Assembly: GCA_024036415.1 (NCBI GenBank)
Contig: JAMWET010001314.1
Location: 335,758 to 399,757 of the forward strand
Source: Prochilodus magdalenae
Lineage: Eukaryota > Chordata > Actinopteri > Characiformes > Prochilodontidae
Direction of reading: 5' to 3'
Length of the DNA: 64,000 nucleotides
The notes under the pieces were generated by a model. It was not told the origin of the DNA. It searched no databases and was given only the letters and a program-made list of their open reading frames with translations. A program made the position numbers and the translations under genes. Below are positions 33,618-44,946 of this stretch, piece after piece (position 1 is the stretch's first letter; each line of letters starts with the position of its first letter).

Positions 33618-36600
33618 ATGGCCTCCTCGTCCGGAAACGATGACGACCTGACCATCCCGAGGGCCGCGATCAACAAGATGATTAAAGAAACGCTGCCCAA
33701 CGTGCGGGTGGCCAACGACGCCAGGGAGCTGGTGGTGAACTGCTGCACCGAGTTCATCCACCTGATCTCCTCTGAGGCCAACGAGATCTGCAACAAGTCC
33801 GAGAAGAAGACCATCTCCCCGGAGCATGTCATAAACGGTGAGGCTCATGTACTAATTAATGCCAGAGTGTACATACGGGACCTTTACTAAGAGTCCTGGT
33901 GCATGATAATCCTCAACAGATGGACGTAAAGCCACAGAGGGTGATGGCTGAAACAAGGTCCAGTGTTCACCACCCTTCTTCCTGCATGTTCCGCCCACTA
34001 CCCCAAAAAGCTTTTGCCTAATCTAGACCTTCAGGAGACCAAGCTTAGATCAGGGCTGCCCAGAGCTGGTGCTAAAGATGTACTACCCTGGAGAGTTTAG
34101 ATCCAACACACCCTGCTGTTATTCAGATTACCCTAAAGGCCCTCATTGCCTTTATCAGGCGTGGATCAGGTGTGTTAGGCTTGGAATTAAAGTCTGCAGG
34201 GTGGTAGACCTTCATGCCTAGCATGGGGGTCTTGGTGGGGTTGGTGGGAGAGATCTTCAGAAACAGGGTTGGTGACCAGTGGTCTAAGGCAGTAGTAGTT
34301 GGGTCTAGGTTTGCTATAGGTGGCTCTACTTTCTACTCATGGGACCTAAAATGGTTGTAGGTGGTAAGGGTCTGCAGTAGGCGGACAAAGACCAGGTGAT
34401 GTGGAAGACCTTGGACTAGGGACCAAAAAACCCAAACTAGATCCAAATAAAGAGGTTTTAAATGAAGTTTACACATTTATGTTGTGTGTTACTAAAGTGC
34501 TCTCAAAGCACAATATCAAAAAAGCTTAAGCCCTATATGCTGTATAGAGTGTTAGACGTTTGTTCTCTCACTGGGTGAGGGGTTGGAGCAAAGGCGGCTA
34601 TGTCTAACATGGTCACTGTAGATTTGGTGGTCCACGCTCTTATTTTGTATCTGTCTTTCTTTCCAGGTAATGTGCATCAATATATTGCATATAAATAATA
34701 TCGAAATGCACCGTAAAGGACTTACTTCAGCCGTTAAGTGAACAAAGAGAAGAGCGCCTTCCCTCAAAATGTCTTTCGCAGGTGTTTTGTGGTTGTCTCT
34801 TCTTCCTGTGACAAACTAAAATGAGGTGACTTGTAAGGCTGCACAATCTTGCAGTACCACTGTTACATAAGGCAAGTAAGCCTCATTTGACCTTTTGGGT
34901 AAATTGCTTCAGGCCACGCTTTAAATGTGACAGACTTATCGCGAGGCATGTCTTTGTCTTGATATCTAGCAGTGTAATCGCGGTATAGGATTCAGTCCAT
35001 GCTGTGCATTTCTGTATTTACTCTGAAACCCCTGTTTGATCTGAGAGGAGGACAGACACCAGACTAATACAAGACAACCTTTCACACATGCAGCAGGTTC
35101 TGCCTCAGACTGGAGACGGTGGGGGTTACAAATTGCTGCTTGTTGGAGTAAGAACGTGACGCTATCAGGGACATTTAATCTTTATTCCAGTTAAGATGTG
35201 GCTTTTGTGATTTTAGAGATTAAACCAAACACATTTAAGGTTTTGCCCCAGTCATGCTCGGCTAGGCCCTTGGCTGCTACCTTGGTAGAATGTTTGTTAA
35301 GACTTCAGATATGCAAAAGCACACAGAAATGAGGAGTGCCGTTTGCTGCACAGGCAGTGCCAAGGCAGGTCTGGGGACATTTATCTTAAGCTGTTTATGT
35401 TTATAATCTGCTTTACTTTTTGTAAACCTTACAGTCTGGAAAGGTAAGGGGAATCCAGCTTGCTCTCAATCCAGTACTCATCTCAGCCATATTGTACCAA
35501 CTATAAAGACCAGCAGAACCTTTTCAATTCTATGTGATCGAAGTGTTTAGAGGCGAGGCTTATGAAGGCATTCACTGTGGTATTAGAAGTCACTATAGAG
35601 AAGCTTCACAGGATTCTTCCCCTGGAAAGACACCACCGATTGCCTATACCTGCTAGATCATGATAAGGTAGGGATGGACAGGTCGATACCTAAACATTGA
35701 TGCTTCTAGTCCTGAGGTTTACTTTTAAGAATCGATTCTGGTGCAGTCATATGTTTATTTACTCAGCAGTGTGGGTGAGAGTCCCAGTGGAAATCTGCAA
35801 AAAGCTGCTGTAAATGATAACAGAGAGTGGGTAATGCCTTTTCCTTCTGCCTTCTTCCCCTGCTCCCAAATATAGCTGGCAGATAAAAGCCACACTAAAC
35901 GTAACTTGCAAAGCTGAATGAAACTTTTCATTGGTAGACTTCCCTAAACTGACGACTTGAAAGCATAAGTCTTATAATCTTTAGCCTTTTTACATGGCTT
36001 TTGGAAATAACATGGTATATGGGGTCTATGCTTCCACTAAAACACATAGCAGAATATTAGATATACTTATTCTTACTTGATCTTACTGATCTGACTTACT
36101 TTTGAACGTAACCTTTCAAATATTAATATAATTACATATTTTGTTACTGTAGTTTTTACTTCACATGTAAAAAACTAGTTTAACTGAACATCAGTTAAAT
36201 GCTGAATTTTTGCCATTCACATACTATTAAATTATACTATTAAAAACTGTTTATCTGAATTAAACTTTCAGTTTTTTGAAAGTTTATTATAAATGTCACT
36301 TTCAGTTATAATTTTGTTCACATTTTTCATCATTTGTTATTGTTGAATATTGTTTAAAGTATCAGTGTCAGTACATTAACCTTGGCATGACTTGGTATCG
36401 GGACAAATGGAAAAGAAGTGGTGTCGTCCATCCCTGCTGTCAGGGTTACAATCAAATCCGCATCACAAAAGGCTGAATACCCACATACCTAAAAGTGTAG
36501 ACTTAATAGGTTGTATTGGCATAGCATTGTAGTACCAAGCTTCCAACACCTCCAAGGTGTTACTTTCCTTCAGCAGGGTTAACTTGTCGAGTCCTAGATT

Positions 36601-39600
36601 CCACATCTTTCTGAATGAAGGTTTTCCTTTGAATGGTCAGTGCAGTCTAGGGCTTGGCTGGGAACCAACCCTTAAGGTTTCTGGACAAAGCAGTATTGGA
36701 GGTCATAAAAGATCCACCGCCCACTTGCTTGGAGAGCATAATTTGCTAGGAATAGGAATAGCAATTTGCTAGAAACTGTAATACTGCGTGGGTAGTTTGA
36801 AAAGATGTCTGTAGTTGACACCCACCAAGTGTTAACTATGAGTACAGCTTCGCTTTGGCTGGAGAAATAAAATTGGAGTCCTGGCTTGTTTGCTGGTATT
36901 GACTTCTTTTGGAACGGCAGTGTAATGTAAGGCTTTTTCCAATATTAGGCACTGTATAAGAAAATGACTCTCACTCTCAACCAAGCCATATCCAACGAAA
37001 GGTGTTAGCCAAATCAAAAGGTTCTGTGAAAATGGTTCACAGTGTGATGCCCTACCTGCTTGCAAGCCAAAGAGCTTCCGGTAGTTATGCAGTTTCCCAG
37101 TTTACCTCATGTTGCCGAGTGAACTGTAAAGTTAATTTTTCCACCTTAATGAGGTTTATACACATGGAGGCCTTTGACTTAGATTGAAGGTGCTGGGACT
37201 GACACAGAGCAGACTTCTGATGACTTCTGATGATTTAGGCTGTAACTAAATTAGAGAGGAAGCCAGTGCAGCTGTAAACAGCATGCGTATTGATTTGTTT
37301 TTCTGGTTTTGTGCAGCACTTGAAAGCCTCGGCTTTGGCTCATACATAGCGGAAGTGAAGGACGTTTTGCAGGAATGTAAAACAGTCGCACTGAAGCGAA
37401 GGAAGGCCAGCTCCCGCTTGGAAAACCTCGGCATCCCTGAGGAGGAGCTGCTCCGTCAGCAGCAAGAATTATTCGCCAAGGTAAAGATCGTAAGCGACAC
37501 TTCATTCGTTGACATTGATCAAGCTGTGAGAAGGTTACAAACCAACTTGGTGTGCTGATGTTTTGCTTTCATAGCATTTGGCTCAAGTAATGTTCCAAAC
37601 TGGGAAGACAACTTTCCAATATTGTCCAACCATAGATTTGTGAATCTTGTCTATTTTAAATTATCATTTTTGTATGAGGGAAATGATCTATATTCAGACC
37701 ACTGATACTCAGGCCCACTCCTGGGGATACTGCACCTATGTGTGCTTTCCCTGCTCTAACACACCTAACTCCACAGCTGAACACATGTGACTCCAAGTAA
37801 CCAGGTAATAAGGAAGCATGTGTTATTTAATGTTGCCTTTGAATCCCCTTCGGAAGTTTCTACCTTTGACCTACAAAATATGATGTTATCTGTGCTGGAG
37901 TTTTTGATGACTATACAAACACGCTTGGATTCAGGGTTGTACTTATTCTTGTCATCAAAAACCATATGTTTATTTTTTATCACAGATATTATTCCACATA
38001 GGTCCTAAAAATGGATTAAGAGAGCCCATTTAAACAAATGAGACAAAAACATTATACTTGGTCATGTATTTATTTAGGGAAATGATCCAGTGTTGGATCA
38101 TCTGTGAGTGGAAAAAGTATGTGAGCGGAAAAAGTATGTGAGCCTTTGCTTACAGTATCTGGTGTGATCCATGGTGCAGCAATAGCTGCAACTAAAGGTT
38201 TCTGGTAACTGTTTAGTCCTGCACTCTGGCCCTCTGGAGTTTTAGCCCTATCCTTCATACAGAACTGCTTAAATTCTGGGATGTTGGTATGTTTTCTAGC
38301 TTCAGGTCCTTCCACAACATTCTGGTTGGATTAAGGTCAGCACTTTGACTTGGCCATTCCAAAACATTAGCTTAAGTGTTCCTTGGTAGAGTTGGGTTTT
38401 TGGAACAACTTGTGTGCTTAAAGTCTTTGTCATGCATCACTCTTAACTAGCTTAAGTGTCTTTGTTAGATTCACTGCTTAAGTCTTTAGTGTCATGCATC
38501 ATAAAAGTCACTTTGACAGTTGTCCTGACAGTTGGAATTGTCATCGGACGTGGAGTTTGCTGGTATAATTCAGAATTCATTGTCCCAAACTATGATACTG
38601 CCACCATCATGTTTCTCAGACTGGATAAGGCTCTTGTACTAAAATGAGCTTTTTCCCAGACCTAATTCTTTTCCTTTAAAAAGTTCTATTTTGACCTTAT
38701 CTGCCCACAAAACCGTTTGGCTTGTCCGCATGATCTTTAACAAAGTGCGGATAGCAGGAATCTTCTTTTTGGAGAGCAGTGGCAGTACGCTGTAACTCCA
38801 CACCGTTATTGTTCAGAGTTCTCTGATGGTGGACTCATGATCATTAGCCACTGTGAGAAAGGCCTTTAGAGGCTTAGAATTACCTTGGGGTTCTTTGTGA
38901 CTTTGCTGACTATTGTCTTGCTCTGGAGTGATCTCTGTTGGGTGACCTCTCCTGTGGAGGGTAACACTGTTTTCGAATCACTGATCTCACTCACTCACTC
39001 ACTCACTCACTCACTCACTCACTCACTCTAACCCCATCCATTTACTGTGGCATCATTGCCATACAATACATCAGTGGTAAAGACACAGTAACACAAAACA
39101 TGTTTAATTCTGAATGAATAAAGAGAGACTGGAAAATGATCATGGAATGAATTGACATTACAGCTTTTGGTGCCGGAAACAGACTGTCCTCTCAGGGGGT
39201 CTATAAAACTGTTGTGTTTCATGTTTTGGAGTGTACGCTCTGTACACATCTGCTTGCAGCACAGAGCATGTTTGACCAGCACAGCTTAACTGCCACATTT
39301 ACATAGCGGTCTCTTCTGTGTTGGGTAAAAGAAACGTAGCATGTAAAATTTTAGTTATGGTTGAGTGTAATACTAGGGGCTCTGGTTCGTATGAACAAAA
39401 TCAACCAGTGAACAACAGGTTTCTGAAGTGACAAAAGAGTAATGAGTTAATGGGGGCTGCAAGGGTGGGAACTCGGTTAACAGCCACCGAGCACAGGTGT
39501 TTTGTCTGGCCATATTGCTCACCTTTACCTGCTACCTGTATTTAACAGTGTGTCGCGCGTGTGTTACAGGCTCGGCAGCAGCAGGCTGAGTTAGCGCAGC

Positions 39601-39725
39601 AGGAGTGGCTGCAGATGCAGCAGGCGGCACAGCAGGCCCAGTTAGCCGCAGCCGCAGCAGCTTCAGCCAGTGCAGCTCAACAAGCCGGATCCTCGCAGGA
39701 TGAAGATGAAGAGGACGACATGTGA
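33618..39725 (+). CDS. dr1: Dr1 / NC2-beta, TBP-binding transcriptional repressor, 3 coding exons
   Basis: Coding exons 33618-33837, 37317-37480 and 39570-39725 join in phase to 179 residues (human DR1 is 176). An ATG immediately upstream at 33,615 is in frame, but the conserved N-terminus MASSSGNDDD starts at 33,618. Residues about 12-90 form the H2B-like histone fold, which pairs with DRAP1/NC2-alpha and clamps TBP on promoter DNA, blocking TFIIA and TFIIB. The second exon encodes the ALESLGFG helix and the basic ALKRRKASSRLENLG segment. The third encodes a Gln/Ala-rich region and an acidic tail (QDEDEEDDM). The protein is nuclear. The second intron holds a decayed Tc1 element. The near-exact match to a very conserved protein shows that this arm of the inverted repeat is the accurate one. 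Confidence 0.96.
34050..34230. mobile_element. Putative non-autonomous DNA element (MITE-like)
   Basis: The block pairs CTGGAGAGTTTAGATCCAAC with a later AATTAAAGTCTGCAGGGTGG, and AACACACCTG-type words occur in both orientations. This imperfect inverted symmetry resembles the abundant hAT-like MITEs of fish genomes. Boundaries are approximate and no target duplication was confirmed. Confidence 0.4.
35669..36436. mobile_element. Putative hAT-type non-autonomous element with terminal inverted repeats
   Basis: The left end TAGGGATGGAC is matched by the right end GTCCATCCCTG. Inside the termini, further paired wording (GGTCGATACC against GGTATCGGGAC) extends the symmetry. The interior of about 770 bp is very AT-rich and non-coding. 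The flanks share only a partial match, so an 8-bp target duplication is not established. It lies in the first dr1 intron, with a counterpart in the right arm at about 53,580-54,362. Confidence 0.5.
37985..38985 (-). mobile_element. Decayed Tc1/mariner element in the second dr1 intron
   Basis: Read on the minus strand it carries Tc1 transposase pieces in order: VTLPSTG, then TIVSKVTKNP, then, after several breaks, NVLEWPSQSADLNPI (the conserved DLNPIE block) and KQFCMKDRAKTPEG. The last of these lies in an open frame at 38,070-38,315. Frameshifts, stops and missing segments make it non-functional. The left terminus near 37,985-38,060 (ATGAGACAAAAACATTATAC) matches the end wording of a common fish Tc1 family as I remember it. 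Confidence 0.8.
38986..39028. repeat. (CACT)n tetranucleotide microsatellite
   Basis: About ten CACT units abut the broken end of the Tc1 remnant in the second dr1 intron. Confidence 0.95.
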
Positions 39726-40714
39726 TCCCACTGATTTATTTTTTTTTTTCATTCTTTTTTTTTTTTTTTTTTCCTCTCTTCTTCAGTAAGAATTCATATT
39801 GACTTTTTAGCTAATGCCCTGGGAGGTCTGTTATATCGGCCGCCTAAATGTATCAAAACTAGGATTAGGGTTTTTTCTTTATTATTTTTTCTTTCGTCAA
39901 AGACGCTCTTTTTCCCCTCCCCCACCCATTTCTTTTTCAGACAGTTGAAAACAACAATTTTTTTAAGGCGCCATATTCTATGTGCATTGTAATTTTGGTA
40001 CACCGAGTCATTATGATGTGTTAGTGGCATGAGATGCATTGCGGTCAATTGTTCTTGGTTCAGTGCAGGAGTGAGTGTTTAAACTCAAGGGCCTCCTGTT
40101 TTAGTTGGATTTCTTTCTCTCGTTTGTTGTTTGTCCTTTTTTTGTAAAATAGTTCCAAGATAAATTTGTGTTTTCTCTCTTTCCTTTTTGGCAAAGTGAT
40201 TTTTACAGCGATGGTTCCTCTTCTGTCTCTCTCTGTTTTAGGCAGAGTTACTGATTCGGGAAAAAAAATTAACATTTGTAACGTAGGATGTTTGTTTTTT
40301 GTTTCGTTTTAGTTCCAGTGAGATTGAGAATACACTGTATGTAGGATACAGCTTTTGTCTGGCCTGTGTTCAGAACAGTATTGGGGTGAAAACGACTGCA
40401 GAATAATTTCTGTCCCTTTAGTACCAAAGATAAGAGTTGAAACCGGATGGGTCACCAGATCGTCTTAAGAAATCTTTGGACAGTTGTACTCTCTACAGAA
40501 CGACCTGCTCTGGTGCGAACCGTGTCAGCGTATTAATGGTGACTCCCATGTTGTACAAGGTTTTGATGTATGAGCAGATTTGTATTTCTGGTGCAATGTA
40601 TAGAGGTTGCATTGTGAATGCGTGGTTAATTCTTATCTCGTGATGACTGGTAAGTTTTAGTTGAGGTGCGTGTTCACATGCCTTTGCAGAAGCTGTAAGC
40701 TGTATTCTCTAAGC

Positions 40715-40720
40715 AATAAA
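40715..40720 (+). terminator. dr1: Poly(A) signal of dr1
   Basis: AATAAA lies 990 nt after the stop codon and is followed by T-rich sequence, giving a 3' UTR of about 1 kb that contains several poly-T tracts. Confidence 0.7.
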
Positions 40721-40762
40721 AGTCAACATGTTTTATAGTCAACACTTTCAGAATGTGATTGA

Positions 40763-40934
40763 TTTTTTTTTTTTTTTTTTTTTAAGAATCAAAAATGAAA
40801 GTACTTGGCAACCTGTAAGTGTATTACAAGAGAAGACAAACTTCATATCGAAAGTGTGTGTGTGTGCGTGCGTGCGTGCGTGCTTACTGAGCAATTAAAC
40901 ACCTTGTAAGTACAAGTAAGTTTTTTTTTCTTTT

Positions 40935-40966
<32 letters not shown>

Positions 40967-40979
40967 TTTTTTTTTTTCC
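40763..40979. repeat. Poly-T, GTGC and CTTTTT low-complexity tracts
   Basis: Poly-T at 40,763-40,784, a GTGC tract near 40,862-40,883, and a pyrimidine tract with repeated CTTTTT at 40,921-40,978, all just downstream of the dr1 poly(A) signal. Confidence 0.85.
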
Positions 40980-41309
40980 AGCTCCAGTTACCATATAGGT
41001 GCACTTTGTAATTCTACAGTTCCACACAGTAGTCCATCTGTTTCTTTGCATATTTGATTACCCTGCTTTTCAGTGATCAGGACCCCCACAGATTGGGTAT
41101 TATTTGGTATGGTAACAAACGTTTTATGAAGCCGTTATGTGTACTATATTCATATGTGTCATGTACCTCATTATGTATAGTATTTTACCAGCTGTTTTAA
41201 CTTCATTGTTATTTACTTTAAACGCTCTTTACACTAAACAAAAAATAATTCAGGTAACATTTTAATATTGCGACAATATATTGTAGACAAAACGAAACAG
41301 ATTTTAACA

Positions 41310-41660
41310 TTATTCTCTTAATGGACAAAGTAGCCGTGTTCCAGGCGTGTGTAGTTCTTTACCCCGCCGGTAGGGGGCGGCTGAGCTGTAAGAACTACAG
41401 ATCCCAGTCAGTCCTCCAGCGATCCCGGCATTCCGTGGTACTCGGTTCGAGAGTAGTGAAAGGTCGCGGCTGCTGTTTAATCTCTTCCATCTCGGTTTCA
41501 ACTTTAATATAAGACTTGCTGTGTCTGGTTTAGAGACGTGTACAGTCTCACCGCGCCTCCGAGAGGATTTTATCCGGGAAAACAGAACACGAAATAAACC
41601 GAGTTGTAGGACAGAGCAGCCGGAGGATCGACGGTACGGAGTGCGGATCTCCTCCTCCAG
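41310..41660 (+). promoter_or_regulatory. CpG-rich promoter with a putative non-coding first exon of an unseen downstream gene
   Basis: CpG-rich sequence begins abruptly near 41,330 after AT-rich DNA. An exon-like segment ends at the strong donor CTCCTCCAG|GTGAGG (last exon base 41,660), and no protein start in a recognised family precedes it. In other vertebrates FNBP1L lies next to DR1, so this could be the 5' exon of that neighbour; that is synteny-based inference only. No further exon appears before the fold point at 44,947. Confidence 0.45.
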
Positions 41661-44600
41661 GTGAGGCACCCAGGGGGAGATTTACGGTGTAGTGATATTT
41701 CGGACCCCAGACTTTGTAAAAGGGTTGAATCCGGGTAGATTAGTGGGGTATGATCCGGGACAGAGTCGCTGTGGGCTGACGGCGGGGTTGTGTTGTTGTG
41801 TTGGGGTTGTGAAACTCCGAGCTCTCGCTGTTGGGAATGTCTCTGTTTCACCCCAAAAATGTCAGTGTTGTTTCAAACAGTGCTCGGATGGTTGTTGTTG
41901 GTGTTGAGGTTCAGCTGTTGTTCTTTTTATTCAGTGTTTCTGTCTAAGTCTTCGTGGTGCTCGCTGCTCTGTGGCAGGCAGGCTTTAACAGTTGGGCGTG
42001 TTGTTTGTCTGAATGTTTGAGTTTAACGAGGCAGTTACTGAATAACACGGACATTCAGAGTAGCGACTAAATAATACACACAGGGCTGTCTTGACCTCAT
42101 AGTCACGGTTATAGCCTTAACCTGCTTTAATCTCTTAGTTTATGACGCTGAGACTAAACATAAGCTGTGTACTTCATGAATCTATTTATCTGTCATTTAT
42201 GTGTCTCATTATATGCTGGATATTCACTGTGTCTTTGCGTCTCTCTCTGTTTGCTTGTTTGTAATTGGCACATCTAAAACAGCCAGCATATCATCAGTCC
42301 ACTGGCTTGGTAAGATCAGGACCCCACTGACCCTATAGCACTGCTGGTCCACCACTCTCCTTCACTCTCTTTGCTTTTTCTTGTGTTTATTTTTGGGGTT
42401 TGGGTCAATATGGGTTCTGTGTACAAAACCTATTATTTATTTTCCAAATTTTCCACCATAAACACATTTTAAATGTATGTAGCCTTTAATTTTACACAAG
42501 AAACTAAGAGAACAAATTGGTGTTGATGACATGAAAAATTATTTTTCAAGCCTCTTTCGCTTACAAAGGTTGACGAAGGTGAGACATAAAGGGCCAATAG
42601 GTACATTGTGAGCTGAAAACAAATTGAAGATGCCACTGTCTAGTACTCTCTTCGGACCCCCGCCCCCCTCAAGCAAAATATCAGTGGACACCCAGCATTG
42701 CTGTTAGTGAGCCCACAGTGGTCTGCTATCCTGTTGCTATCAGGGGCACCAAAAGGGAAATAATAGGCTTCATGTTGTAATTGGCTATGTGTTTATTACT
42801 CTACCTCCCAGAATGCTCCCTGGTGTTTTGGGCAACCATGAAGTCAGTACAGTGAGGAATTGTGTTGTTTGGAGAGTTCACCTGTGGTTTCCACCTATTT
42901 TCCCTCCGTTCTGTAAAAATAAAAGCTATTCTAAAGTCCACGGTCACTTGTGATTTGTGAACACAGCTGCCTTTTCACGTTATAGTTAGCCTAATAGTTT
43001 AGCTGGATGCGACAGGCGTTTAGGAAGACGGACGTTTCTTCCCTCATAGTCAAAATGGCAGGGTGTAAGTTTGGCAGTCCAAGTCCAAACCTGCCCTCCA
43101 CGATGAGTGTGTGTATGGTATTGTGTGATGGTCTGATTATAACACGTGCAGATGTTCAGATTTCATGGTTTATATTCACCTACACTATAGAGGGACTGTG
43201 AAATTAAAGGAATACTCTGTGGGTTGTCAGTATAATCTGTGTCCACCGCATATAAAGCATGTGGTCCAACAGCATGGCTCTGTATTTTAGAAAAAAAGAG
43301 AAAATCTGATGACTCAGTAGAAGACAGCGGGCTGTTGCTTGTCAGTGGCAATTGCGCAAATGCCACAGATGTGGCGGACAGAGATTAGATTGACAACCCC
43401 CAAATTAACCATTCAATTAAACATACTGTACAAAACTGGTGGAGTGAGACATGATGGTTTTAGGAGAGTCACGCTGTCTGGCGGTCGAACCTGGTACGAC
43501 TTGTAATGCTGTATTAATGCTAAATTTCATTTAAGCCAGCGGTTGAGATGTAAACCAGAGTGTGTAAACAGAGTGGGATGTAAAATAGTTGGTTGGAAAG
43601 AAATGTAGAGGCTCTGAATTCTCTACAGTAGGAATCAGGAATCCTCTACAGCACAAATACAACCATTGTATTTACTATCCCAAACAACCAGTGAGCCTAT
43701 ACACCTTCTGAGTTGTATGTGTAATAGTCCAGATAGCAACATGCATTCATAACCAATTACTAAAGTACTGTTTTGCTATGGGAGCCTTTGGTTGCATTAA
43801 AGGAGCATTGTGTAACCTCTATTGGTATATATTGGAATCTACTGAACCCACGCACCTCGTAGTAACTCAGTGGATGTTAATTCACTACAGACTGATGATT
43901 AATATCACTGCTTCCCCTCATTTAGAATATCAAACGTCCATAATATTCTTTCAATGCTGGTAAACAGTTTTCCCATTGGGACAGTGGTCAGCCTCTAGTT
44001 TGAGTTTTCCTGTGCCACCTCAGATAATGCTATTACATTTTGCTGTTACATTTTGAGACTTGAGGCATAATAATGCTACTGTACCATTTAAGATGATGAA
44101 AAATAAGCTGACTTCAGCCTCATAGTTTAGTGCTGGTAGTAGTTTTTTGATAAGGAGGTTTATGTTGGCAAAATATCCTACCTGGAGTCTTGGGCACAGA
44201 GCTCCGACATTTCTATGGACTGTTTCCTCTTCTTTTGTCCAAGTGGGTGCTATAGCGCATGGAAAGAAAATCCTCTACAGCCAGCGTATGGTTTGTCTGT
44301 TTTGGGCTACTGAAGCAACATTGCGTAGTGTACAGTTGTGGGTACCATATTTGATTTCTGCTAATAAAGCTCCTTAAATCTTGCACACTGCTCTTTAACT
44401 CTGCTTTGGACATCTGGTCCTGTCACCAACACTGTAAACCATTTTGACTCTGTGATTTCCTTTGGAATGGAGCACTTTAACATCTAACCACTCTGAATGA
44501 GATTTATATCTTAACAATTTCATTTAAAAAAAATGTTGGAATTTCATCTTTAAAAAACAGGCATGTTGCCTCGCAGCCTTCATGCTTTTAATCTGTCATG

Positions 44601-44946
44601 AACTGGAACTGCCTTTTTTGTTCTAATCTACCAAATGAGTTTTCCTTTGCATATTGCATATATACCACAAAAAGTAAAGGAAGGCCTGCTGTGAGCCGAA
44701 AGAACCAGAGGGGAGCTCTGCACTCAAACCCACCTGCATATTCTATATTATTGGTGGGTCTCAAGACAAGTTGATTGAGAGTCCTCTTTATTATAATTTA
44801 TGTCCCACTGCACATTTGTCAATATGTAGATGGACCTCATTAGGTCCAAATATATTTTTTTTTTTTTGCTTCTATGTATTCTAGGTAGTGTATTTATACG
44901 TCTAGGCTTTCCAAGCTTATGCTCCTCTGATTTACACGTGATTTCT
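41661..44946. other. Non-coding stretch between the CpG exon and the fold point
   Basis: No coding exon is seen. The block at 42,590-44,400 has the mixed wording of dispersed repeats, including a segment at 44,110-44,190 related to the tandem repeat at 2,896-3,050. It is probably intron or intergenic DNA. Confidence 0.5.

Larger units (their letters stand above)
26281..44946 (+). repeat. Left arm of a giant inverted repeat
   Basis: This arm carries most of rdh8, all of dr1 and the CpG exon in intact form. It is mirrored by 44,949-64,000. Anchor pairs whose coordinates sum to nearly constant values: 44,940 with 44,955; 37,558 with 52,454; 33,890 with 56,177; 31,050 with 59,062; 29,750 with 60,386; 26,281 with 64,000. 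The arm probably extends further left than 26,281, because its partner is cut by the window end. Confidence 0.97.

Noticed and set aside
33470..33848. Minus-strand frames of 79 and 120 codons over the first dr1 exon
   Set aside because: Antisense shadows of a highly conserved sense exon.
38986..39028. Direct repeats that might be a CRISPR-like array
   Set aside because: A simple CACT microsatellite without spacers in a vertebrate intron.
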